From Ditylenchus dipsaci (lineage: Eukaryota; Nematoda; Chromadorea; Rhabditida; Anguinidae), in contig SADC01000972.1 of NCBI GenBank assembly GCA_004194705.1, forward strand, positions 1 through 64,000: a DNA stretch of 64,000 nt, written 5' to 3'. Every line of letters begins with the position of its first letter. Position 1 is the first letter of the stretch. The notes beneath the pieces were generated by a model. It had not been told where the DNA came from, made no database searches, and saw only the letters and a list, made by a program, of their open reading frames with translations. This document shows, piece by piece, positions 34,801-46,800 of the stretch. Made by a program: the position numbers and the translations under genes.

Positions 34801-37800
34801 AAGAGAATGAAGGTCTAAAAAAGAAAGTTGCTGCATTATGTAATTGAAAGACAATTGTATTAGAATCGACCCTGAATTTGCATCATATTTATAAGGGTCT
34901 TCAGATGAGGTGTACAATTCTGCCAGCTGCTCTCCTGCCCTTTCTATATACATTTTTATAAATTGAGTATCAAAATACTTGCAAGGAAAGTATGGCCTAC
35001 TGCTTATCAGCGTGTTGATGTCACTGCTGGCTTCTCCACTTATAGATCGCTCATTTGCGAAATCATTTGTAGTGACCATAGAGACACGCTGACCACCACC
35101 CACATCCATCTCGTCACCGATTGAAGAGAGGGCATTGGCTGAGGAACGCCTTTTCTTTAACTAAAATTCAAGTCAAAGGGGAGGAAACTCTATATACGCA
35201 TCGCCTATGGTCGATGGTTCATATCCCCCTAGGTGCACACCTTATTTTTTATCTCCTTTTATTTACAAGTTTGGTGTCGAAATAATCCTAACACTGTTGG
35301 CTATCCACCAAAATTATCAGCGCAGGGTTTCACACCTACTTGAGCTGATTTACAGGCTAAAATAGGCTTAATCGTTTTTAAGGTTTATCTTTGAGTGGTT
35401 TGGTTGATATTTTCTGACTTTTTTCTACAAGTCACACGTTTCATATACTTGAATACAGTCAAGATCCTAAGCTTTTATTTGAGTTATCATACAGGGAAAA
35501 AAATGCGATAGGTAGTTAGAGCTAAAATCTGAAAAACTTTCAACGATGTCCAATTCCACGCGGGGCGTAATCGTTTCGACAATGAAACTTTCGCCAATGA
35601 GATCACAGCCAATGGTATGTTTTTGCCAATAGCTTTTTTCTCAACTACTTTTATTTCTTTGTCAGAGAAATTACCACTCATTTTGTAGATACTGAGATAC
35701 CGTATTTACTCTAATTATAGACAACTCTAATTATAGACCAGGCTCTAATTATAGACCACACCCGAGGATGGTTTGAAAAATTATAGACCATGGTCTATAA
35801 TTAAAGTGAATACGGTAAGCTGCAAAATGAGAGGCAAACCTTTTTTCTTGCCGTAAAAAGACTTTTTTTGTCGCAAATTTACTTTTTTTGCCGTAAAAAC
35901 ACTTTTTGTTGCCGCCAGATCATTTTTTTCTGCCGCAAGTTTACTTTTTTTTTGCCGCAAATAAATTTTCCGCCAATTTACTTTTTTTGCCGTAAAAATA
36001 CTTTTTTTTGCCGCAACCTTTCCTTCATTTTGCCGCAAATTTACTTTTTGTTGCCGCGAAAATACTTTTTATTGCCGCGAAAATACTTTTTATTGCCGCA
36101 AATTTACTTTTTCCTGCCGCAACTTTTTGATTTTTTTCGCCGCTAATTCACTTGATTTGCCGCTTTTTCTGCCTGTTATCTATGTTTTTGACGCTTTTTA
36201 CAGCGTTTATTATAAACACTGTTCATTCTCAACAGATAGCCTTTCGAACACAGAAATAATTACTGCTTACATTTATATTTCACACCTTGTCGTTGAAGTA
36301 CCCAAGAAAGCTCTTGTTTAGGTGTCCTAATAGTTGTACTTAATGATGTATAACTCAAGTAGTGGTACCCATAATTCCTCTAGAAGTCTTCTAGAACAAC
36401 ATTTGCAATTGTTCTTCGATGGCAGAACCCATTATTTAGGTGATCGTATCGAGGTGGTCTTACCTAGTCTGTTCGGGTACCAACAAGGTACGTACCGTAT
36501 ATCTTCTATCAATTTCTCATAGAGGATAAATTTGGTTCGTAAAATCGATGTTTTCCATTATAACGCCATTAAAATAGCACTATTCTGGACAGGATACCAT
36601 GGGTTTTCATTAATTCTGCTTGAATCCAAAATATTTTAATTCTAGAGGTAGTACTCTTTCACTATGATACCTGGTGGTTTCTGATCCACCCTGATGCCTA
36701 CTGTTTCTTTGACAACTATTTTAGAAACCGCAGCTTTTAATCTTCAAATAAATTATTTTTGAAATGCGTGCCTAAAAAAGATTTGCCGAAGTTTAGTTTG
36801 CCCAAATGAGGGTGTCCAAATGAGCAGTAACCGTGCATGCACCCTGTATCAGCTATTTTTTAACATTATAATATGTCAAATATTTTCAATTTTATAATAT
36901 TTTCAAATAGTTAGGATGGATTGAGGTTGTTAAGGGCAGTTTGGTGGAACTAGAACTGTTTAGATGTTTTTAGTGGTTCGGGGTTGTTTGAAATGGTTTG
37001 GGTTAGTTCGGAGTAGTTTAAATTGTTTAGAGTAATGTAACTTTGAGGATATTTACTTAATATTCTACCGTGCGTATCTAGCCTCGCATGGAAATGTTTA
37101 AAATTCAACTTAAAACTAATCTTAACGTCGCTGGTTCGGATCCCTCTGGGTGCACACTTTATGTTTTTTCATTGATTGAGTTGAGCTTATAGTGTCCTTG
37201 GGCTAAAAATATCAATGAATTGATTGAAATGATTTTCATTATTCTTTTATCACCGGAAACGGTCTTAATTTAGCGATTTACTGCAAATAACTGTCAAAAT
37301 AAAAGAACCCGACCTAGAAGCCATATACTTTTATACTTTGTGTTTTAATGGCTTACCAATTTTATTGACTTTTGAAAGGATGGTAGCAAATTTCTAAACT
37401 TAGAGCTGCACAAAAAATTTGATGGAAATTTTTTTATATCAAAATTGCTTTAAAAATGCGAGCAGCTTGTGAAGGCTTGCTCTGGTAAGTAACGGTTAAA
37501 AAAGTATCCTGTTTGCGTAGCAACATTTTTTCGGATAAAGTTCTAGGCTGCATCGGGGCTGTGCAAGCACATCGAAAATAAGCAAGGAATCATTAGATTA
37601 AAAGATATAAAAAAGACCGAGTAACAAAAATGGTGGATTTTTTTTTTGACAAAAAGCAGGTTTAAAATTGTAAGTAGATATTAGCTTCAATAATTGACCG
37701 CTGATAGTCTACTTGGGTTCCAAGAGCCTAAGGATCATTTTGATACCGAACTCGTAAACAAAATATTGAAAAACATAAAGCATGCACCCAGACAGATCTG

Positions 37801-40800
37801 AACTAGCAACTTTAAATAGGGTTTAATTTGAATTTTTATACGGACGATAGATGTACCGGTTTTGAAAAATAGGTATAATAAATGAAGATATCCTGGTATT
37901 AATTAAAACGTTCTGAAGAGTTTAGTTTTGGTTGATCTAGGTATTTCGCCCAGCAACTGTGTCTCTTTGAACGTCCATGCTCACCCTAAAAGCCTCCATT
38001 AATAAATCCAGCGTTATTGACTTCAAAAACAACATTCATTACTAGAAAAAAGTTGCGGCAGAAAAAGCAAATTTACGGCAGAAAAAAGTGAATTTGCAAC
38101 AGGAAAAAGTAAAGTTGCGACAGGAAAAAGTAAATTTACGGCAAAATAACGTTAATTTGCGGCAAAAGAAAGTAAATTGGCGAAAAACAAATTTGCGGCA
38201 AGAAAAAGTATTTCTACGGCAAAAAAAAGTATTTTTGCGGCAAGAAAAAGGTTTGCCCCAAAATGAGTGCTAATTTACCTAAAACAAAGAAATGAGGGTA
38301 CTTGAGAAAAAAAATCTATTGGCGAAAACATACCATTGGCGAAGTGATCTCATTGGCGAAAGTTTCATTGTCGAAACGATTACCGTATTTCCTCTAATAG
38401 AGCGGCATGCTCCAGTAGAGCAGCACCCCCTATTTTCATACTAGGGTTTCAGAGTTAAGGCCGTTTTTTATTTACAATTTCCGGCGCTACTGGCGAATAA
38501 ACGGTACGCCCCTTTCATTTCATCCTACACATGTCTGTCATTTGCATGAAATCACAAAATTAGGGCATTCGCTGACACTAAAGCAGTGCTAAAATTAGTT
38601 CCAATCAAATCCCCGTATATGAACTTTCCTTCCCCTTCAAGAATCTTAAAGGGGGGGGATTCTTTTGTTGATTGAATATTTTGACTATAGGGTTCAAATC
38701 CGCTCTTTAGCTGATTCATTTTTACATATATTTTCTACAACCTTATATCACCTCTAGACCTAACTTTTGTGAGAAACACGAAAATTTTATTAGGGTTTTG
38801 GTTACCCGTTGGAAGTTAGGTTTTTTTTGCAAAATAAAAAACAGTAAATTATTTATTATTGCGTCTGAACCTGTGAAATTTCTAAAACCGACATTTTTCG
38901 GTTCCCTTTCAATAAATTTGTTGATTTTAATAATCAAAATTGTTCTTGTTTTCATGAAAAATGTATCTTTTCAAAAAAATGAGAAGAAATAAAAGACTTT
39001 TATGAAGACTATAAGAAGACTATAAACATGTCGGTTTTAGTAATTTTACAGGTTCAGACTCAATAATAAAAAGTTTACTGTTATTTATTTTGCAAAATAC
39101 CCAACTTCCAATGGGCAACCAAAAACCCTGATAAAATTTTCGTGTTTCTCACAAAAGTTAGGTCTAGAGGTGATAAAAGGTTGTAGAAAATATATGTAAA
39201 AATGAATCTGCTAAAGAGCGGATTTGAACCCTATAGTCAAAATATTCAATCCACAAAAGAATCCCTCCTTTAAGAATCATTGCCAAACTTGTTGTCTGAC
39301 GATTAAAACGTACTCTGAAGTCAGGCTCAGAAAACTCCACTGCATTAGATTGATTCTTGGCAGCAGTTCTAGGTAAAGTGCCCGAGTTGTTTTGAGGAAG
39401 AGAAGAGCCACTTTGGCTGCTCTGTGAGAGAAGAAATAGTTCAATAAGACCATTACCAGATTTCCGCAAGCGCTGGGAGTCAGATGAAATTTCGACTTTA
39501 CTTCTCTGAAAATACACTAAGTTTTAGGTAAGAGCACAATTTTTTATTTTTACGGGGATACTAAAGCACTGGTAAAATACAAATGTTGAGATTTAATATG
39601 GTCAGAAACCTTAATTTCATAACAAAAATATGAATGTTCTGTAATAAAAAAGCCAGCTTCTAGTAAAAATGTTTTAGGACTTCTCAAAAAAAGATAATAC
39701 AGGGTGTCCCAGAAAAAAACCACTACACTTTGAGAGCACCGCAGGACCTATTTCAATTTTTAATTTTTTGTAACGATATGTTTTCTTGTAACCCGGGTAA
39801 CATCCTAGCGAATGGTATACAGTCAACCCTCGATTTAACGGCCCCCTGGGGACCGGCCTAAGGGGCCGTTAAATCGAGGGGCCGTTAAACCGGGGGGGCC
39901 GTTAAATCTAGTTTCTCGAACCAAAAGCGTCCAAAGGGGCCGTTAAATCGAGGTTTGACTATGAAAAGATCAAAACTCAACAAAGATTTAATGAAAAATC
40001 TAATTTGCATTGAAAAATAAAAAAACTTCGCTCAGCCAACAATAAAGATAAAGATTTTTGAATAGTGATTGCCTTTGCAATTTTATCCTTTATCGTAGAA
40101 TTAGTCATGATCCTTAGCTAAAATTACCCTTTGTCCTCTTGTTGAGTTTATTATGTAAATTAAGTGGTTGTAGTGGATAGCACAATCTAACAAAAATGCA
40201 TTTGAGACGTTTTGAGTACTGCACGATTTCCATAAACTTATATAAGTTATAGAAGTTATAGCGATAAGTCTATAAGTTATAGCTTCACTGTAACACAACA
40301 TCTTAAACCTAGAATCATCGACACAAAGGTGCTAATTTATGTTCGAAATGCAGAAAATTAAATAAAAACACTTTAATTATGACTGATAATCACATCGAAC
40401 ACCTGCGATTAGGGCTGAGTTTTGACTAAAGTGCTGATTTCAGATGGTTTTGTCATGAGAGTCCTGTTTGAAATAGTAAAAATAAACAAAAAAATCAGGT
40501 GAATAATGACGATAAATCGAGGTGGCCGTTAAATCCAGTGCATACTTTCGCAGTCGGGACCGGCTCAAGGGGCCGTTAAATCGAGGGGCCGTTAAATCGG
40601 GGTATAACTCCTTATGTTTTAGTCAAATCCAACCAAACTGAGGCCAGGGGGCCGTTAAATCGGGGGTCGTTAAATCGAGGGTTGACTGTATTAACACTGT
40701 GAAAGTGACTCAGATATAAAAAATATATTGACAGAACAAAGAAAAAACCGCGATTTTCAATCCCCGTATTTTCGGTTTTTTGTTAAATTGACTCGTGGTC

Positions 40801-43800
40801 GAAAATTTTGAATAAAGTTTTATTTTTTTGTAATAATGTCTTGATATATCTGTAGCGCAAATCAACAGATACTAAACCCATTTTACAGTACAATTTTCGA
40901 TGGTATAAATTTTGAAATATGACCTTTTGATACAAAAACCGAAAATGGCGAAGAATCAATTTTTCTAATTTTTTTTGAATTTCAGTCATTTTCACCGTGC
41001 TCACATAGGCAGGTCGAGGTCATGGTCGAAGTCGGGGTCGAGGTCGATCTACAAAAAGTCGAGGTCGAGCTCGAATAACCAAATTTTACTTGTCTATATA
41101 TTTCTTAGGAAATTTCGTAGCAGAGAATTAGGCGGACTTAGGAGCACATATTTAAACAATGTTTAAGATTTTTCAACTCTCTTTAACACAACACCTATTT
41201 GACGAGCCAGATATTTAATCTTTTCGCTAAACTTTCGGAACTTATTTTTAAAGTTTATTGATAGGGACTCGTTTTTGACAGCTTATAAACTTTCCAATTT
41301 AGTGCCGTCACTTTGCTGTTGGCGTCTATAATTTACGTCAAAATTACGTTTTTAACGTCAAAATTTGACGTCAAAATTTAATAATTGCAAGTAGGGAGTA
41401 ATTTTTAGGTCAAAATTTTGCGGAAAATCAAATTTAATAGTCTGAAAATAGGTTAGATCGTTCAGAATCCGACCTCAGAAAGGCCAAAAGCCACTGAAAG
41501 TTGGTTTCTCGGGGTTTACTAAGCGGCGTGAACTTTTTGACAAAATTCGATTACGCTCATCATAATTTCACTTTGTTATAGCTTAATCGCTGAGAATCAC
41601 ATCCTTAACTATCCAGAACCACCCTGAACCACTAAAAACCATCCTAGTGACTGGTTCAAGGTACTTAAATACTAGTCGGGAGTGGTTTAAAGTGGTTAAA
41701 GGGCATGATCGTGCCCGATGGGGATAAAAGGCGCGAACCAGCAGTTCTTTTCTTTCTCGATAAATTTTTACATTCGTTCTCGTCTAGATTTTTTAAGTTT
41801 TCTGTCTAGTTTTTAAAAGCAGTATAAGTCATCTATATCAGATTTGACGCAGAACTAGTGAAAAATGGGACGATTCGAAGAGATTCGAAAAAAACCGCTG
41901 GTTCGCGCCTTAACACACGGGCATGCCCCTTTAAGGGAGTTCTGGATGGTTCAGGATGTGATTCTCAGCGATTAAGCTATATCAAAGTGAAATTATGATG
42001 AGCGTAATCGAATTTTGTCAAAAAGTTCACCCCGCTTAGTAAACCCGAAAAACCAACTTTCAGTGGCTTTTGGCCTTTCTGAGGTCGGATTCTGAACGAT
42101 CTAACCTATTTTAAGACTATTAAATTTGATTTTCCGCAAAATTTTGACCTAAAAATTACTCCCTGCTTGCAGTTATTAAACTTTGACGTCAAATTCGGTA
42201 TCAGCATGGTTGATTTAAAAAATCGTTGTAAAATTTCAAGTTCCGCTCAAGACAACAAATATTTAAATTTTGAAAAAATTCAATTTTAATTTTTGTCTTT
42301 GGGGAAATGTAAAATTTCATACCGATCAACCATGCTTAACCCGAATCTGGTGTTAAAACTATGTCGATCTGATGTTGATCTGAACTGATTTTTCACGCCT
42401 CTTATATTAGCGACACAAAAATCAATAATAAAAAAATTCAAATTACGAGCTATAATTTATCATTACCTTATCTCTATCATTTTGAGTGCAAAAAATTACT
42501 TTGAAATTGATATATACACCAGCTGTTTCCTTAAAAAACTTGTAATTTGAAATTACAATTTGAATTACAATGATGACAAACTTAAAATTTCAGCGAAAAT
42601 TAAATAAATCTGGTTTCAAATATTTATTAGCTCAAAACTTCGTCCGAGAAACACTGCTACGCCTTAAAACTCGGTACCGGTCAATTTTTACCCGCCAATT
42701 TTTTCGCGGACAATTTTTCGCGGACAATTTTTCGCCGGACAATTTTTCGCCGGACAATTTTCGCCGCTACATTTCAATTTCTGTTCTCGAATATTTCCTT
42801 CAGTGATTTGGGCCGAGCTAGAAAGTTATTAGTACCAATTATTATTGAAAAATAATAATTATTATTGAAAAATACTATTGAAAAACAAATTATTGTACCA
42901 TCCAGAATCGTGTCCTGAACACGGTTTGATAATGCTAAAGCAGCGATTTGACTTGCAGGAACACACTTCTGGAGTAGTTTCCTACCCTGTAGGAGATCCA
43001 CGTGATAGTATGGAGGTGTCAGTACCGAGAAAGTAGTACCTAGGTGGTAGTAACAAGGCAGTGACTATGAATCGGTACTCAGGTGGAAGTGTCTGGGTGA
43101 TGGTACTTGGGTGATAGGTGTGGGTGTACAAATATTGCAGTACTTAGTCGGCAGTACGCAGGTTGTATATTAGAATATTTTTTGCAAAACATCTGACCAT
43201 GCTGGTCATCTGGATCTCCCATGCACCAACTAAACCAAGTGGTCGTCCACTCGGATAGAAAATTTTTTACGTTCTTGGGTTCCAAAACTTAGTTTTCGCA
43301 CTAATTCAAGCATTCTAAAGATGGTTTGACAGTACTGAAATAAATTTTTGCAAGTTTTACGAAAACTGTAAAAATACCATCAAAATGTAATTTCACTACT
43401 GTCAAAACATCTTTAGAATGCCTTAATTAGTGCATAAAACAAATTTTGGAACCCGAAAACGTAAAAAAATTGATCCAATGGAACGACCACTTAAATGTAA
43501 AAAAATCGATCCAATTTGACGACCACTTGGTTAAGTGGGTGCATGGATTACCAGCAGAACTGACATTAAATTATAGAAACACAGGCATTAAGATTCTCTT
43601 AGTGTGAAGCTTTAGTGTGGAAGCTTTTTTGAGTGGGGAAACTTTTCCCTCGTTATCTCTTGTTAGATCGCGACTTCTATAGTACATTCGCCCTTCGTTG
43701 ACAAACTTCCTGTTTCCATGTTCTGAGTTAGAAGCGTACGGTTTTGAAAGAATAGAGTTGATCTGGAACAATATAATAAAATGCACTAGAATACGGCGGT

Positions 43801-46800
43801 GAAAATAACAAGAGAAATGGAAGGAAAAAGTCATCCATAGACAAAACCCTGATGAGAAAGCAGGAATGAAATTATGGCGGCGAAAATTTGGTCGGCGAAA
43901 AATTGTTCGGCGAAAAATTGTTCGGCGAAAAATTGCCTGGCGAAAAATTGTCCGGCGAAAAATTGGTCGGCGAAAAATTGCCTGGCGAAAAATTGTCCGG
44001 CGAAAAATTGGTCGGCGAAAAATTGTCCGCGAAAAATTGGCGGGTAAAAATTGACATGTACCCTTAAAAAAACTTGTCAAGACGAAAAAATTTAATTTTG
44101 GCGCTAATTCAAATTTTGAAATGCGAATTTTTTAATTTTTTTTATTTTCGAATAACCAGAACATTACACCCGGTCGGCTTATTAAGAATTTTATTGTGAA
44201 AGATAAATCAGACAACTTTCCATAAGAAACGGACAAAATGCACAATAAAAACACGAGCTCGACCTCAACTCGCCTATGTGATTGAGAGGTTATAGATATT
44301 TTTTTATCAGATTGTATGACTCAAAAAAATCATTTCGTTTGATTACTGCATTTTCATTGGCGTTATTTGACTTAGAAAAAAGCAAATTTTTATGTTTTAA
44401 TTCATTTCGAAGAACTATATTTCTTCTTCAAATAAGCTATTATTCATGAATTTCGGATAAATAGGTGTCGAGGTATGAGTAATTTAACACAAAAGTGGCT
44501 CAGTACACAAAAACATCACTGCTCAAGTGTACTTTTAGCCAGCTAAAGTGGTAAAAGTGGTCGTCAACTTTTGAAAATGACCTCACTTGTATTAAGAGCC
44601 GAATGGTGATTTTTAAAAAACAATCTTGAAAAAATCAATACACCAGTCGAAAGAAGAAGGAAAGGCTACGAAATCGTGTGTTTGAAATATCTTTAAAAAA
44701 ATTTGCATTTTAAATCAACCTAAAAATACGTCACGCACTTTTTACTTTAACAAAAAACCGAAAATACGGGGATTGAAAATCGCGGTTTTTTCTTTGTTCT
44801 GTCAATATATTTTTATATGTAAGTCACTTTCACAATGTTAATGTACCATTCGCTAGGAAATACCCGGGCTACAAGATAACATATCGTTTACAAAAAATTA
44901 AAAATTAAAATTGGTCCTGCGGTGCTCTCAAAGTGTAGTGGTTTTTTTTGGGACACCCTGTAGAGGGATAAATCTAGCATTTTCCGCTAAAATCAAGGCT
45001 GCCATCTCGAAATTTAAAAAAAAGGACATTTGGTCTAAAAACAGTAATTTGAGGGAAAAAGTCCATTTCGTATATTGCTTATTGCCATTTTGAAGCCAAA
45101 AAAAATTTTTGACTGAAACTTCGAAAATAAAAAAGATTTGGGTCCCAAAAAAAGGATGAATCTTTTTAAAAAGGACATATGGCAGCCCTGGCTGAAATAG
45201 ATTGTGCCCTCCTTTCTGTGGATTTCACCCTCCTCTTTGCGGATTTCGCCCTCTTTTTTTGCCTATTCAGCAGGGTTGACAAGAGGTGGATTTTCAGGCC
45301 ACCTCTTAAGCTCGCTAGGTTTCCAAATTCGCAAGCCACCCGAAAGCCACCTCATTTTAAGCGATTTTCGCAGGCCATATCGGGTGGCTTTTTGCAGGCT
45401 CGAGGTGGCTTTTGTTCGCAGTTCAACTATTAGCGCCTTAATTTGCGACAGTAACACCCCTCTGTAATAACCTGCCCTCAAAAAACCTCTCAAATAACCT
45501 CCCTCCATAATAACCCGGGTAATTTGAGAAATGTTACTTGAGGGGGTTATTTGGGATATGTTTTTGAGTGTTTATTTTGTCTTGAAGCGAAGTCGTGTTA
45601 TTTCAAAAGTTTGACATGTATATATCCTCTATTCACCTGGAGGGTTTGTACCCACCCACAAGGATATCCGCTAAGAGTACCCTAAAGTTTTAAATTGTAA
45701 GAGTGATTAAATCAAACCGTTTTATACTATCCAAAATCCTGCGCTGAACACGATTTCACAATAGCAAAATAGCGAATTCGCGGACTCTAGATAAGTAGCA
45801 GGTATGCTGCAGAGTAGGTAGGTAGGCCAGCTTAGTGAGCAGATACGCCAGGGGTACAGTAAGCATGCTAAGAGAGTGAGTAGTGTTACCCAGATGGTGC
45901 GTTTTAGGTGGTCATAATCACGATTTTTGAAAAAACTGGTGATTTTAGGTACGTAGACGTTTAGCGGTTGGCGTAACAAATGTTACAAAAACCGCTAAAC
46001 GTCACACCAAAACGCCAAGCTCTGAATTTTTTAAATTCATTATTACTTTAGGACGGTTGGGTGTTTTTCCTACTGTTTTAACTCTCTTAATTTTTCACCG
46101 AAGTTTCATTTTGAGTCTTTTGGTGGATTTTTACAAACTCGTGAGACTTTATTGCCTTCTCAGTGCTTCAAATTTATTTCAGTACAACCATCTTACTAAA
46201 ACTCTAACAATGTATTTATGTATTTTTTCAATTCAGGTATACAGTCGACTCCCGATTTAGTGTACACCCCAAAAGTTCATTCCCGCCCAGGGGCCCGATA
46301 CTTTTTTTACGCCAATTTTCGAAATCTTTTGTCAGTTCTGATTCGTCAGTCTAATTCAAAATATCGCAAGGATTCCGATTTTGCTGATCGTTTCTGAATG
46401 CAAATCTGAAAGGGGGACTTCTACGGCTACTTTTTGACATTGACTGCTACTTCACTTCACATACATTTTTTCACATATTTTGTTTTTTTATCTCAGATGT
46501 TTCACACCGTTTTGGAGCTGAGATCTTTCTCTTGCGATTGAGTGGTCAAACAGCCTGAGTAAAAAAATTTTTCGAGAAAATCACACCAAATATAGGTTGA
46601 AACTCCACTAAAAACACCTAGGTAAAAAACACGCTTTTTAGTGTTAGTTTGTTTTTATTTTCTCGAAAATCACTTTCAATCAGGCTGTTTGACCACTCAA
46701 TCGTAAGAGAAAGATCTCATCTACAAAACGGTGTGAAAACATCTGAGATAAGGAAACAAAATATGTGAAAAAAATGCATGTGAAGTAAAGTAGCAGTCAA

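Larger units (their letters stand above)
39700..44960. mobile_element. mariner-like element with long terminal inverted repeats (5.3 kb)
   Basis: Ends CAGGGTGTCCCAGAAAAAAA and the complement of CAGGGTGTCCCAAAAAAAAC, each next to TA. The inverted match (CACTACACTTTGAGAGCACC, CCTAGCGAATGGTA, CACTGTGAAAGTGAC, ATTTTCAATCCCCGTATTTT) continues for over 200 bp once the insertion 39820-40688 is removed. No transposase is recognisable; the interior is filled by other foldbacks. It lies in the large DIX-PDZ intron of dishevelled. Confidence 0.8.

Noticed and set aside
35781..36146. Repetitive open frames rich in Lys/Ala or Phe/Arg
   Set aside because: Generated by the 23-bp minisatellite arm of FB-M1.
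43866..44057. Pentapeptide-like repeat proteins on both strands
   Set aside because: They come from a 15-bp tandem array in a foldback arm; both strands are open for the same arithmetic reason.
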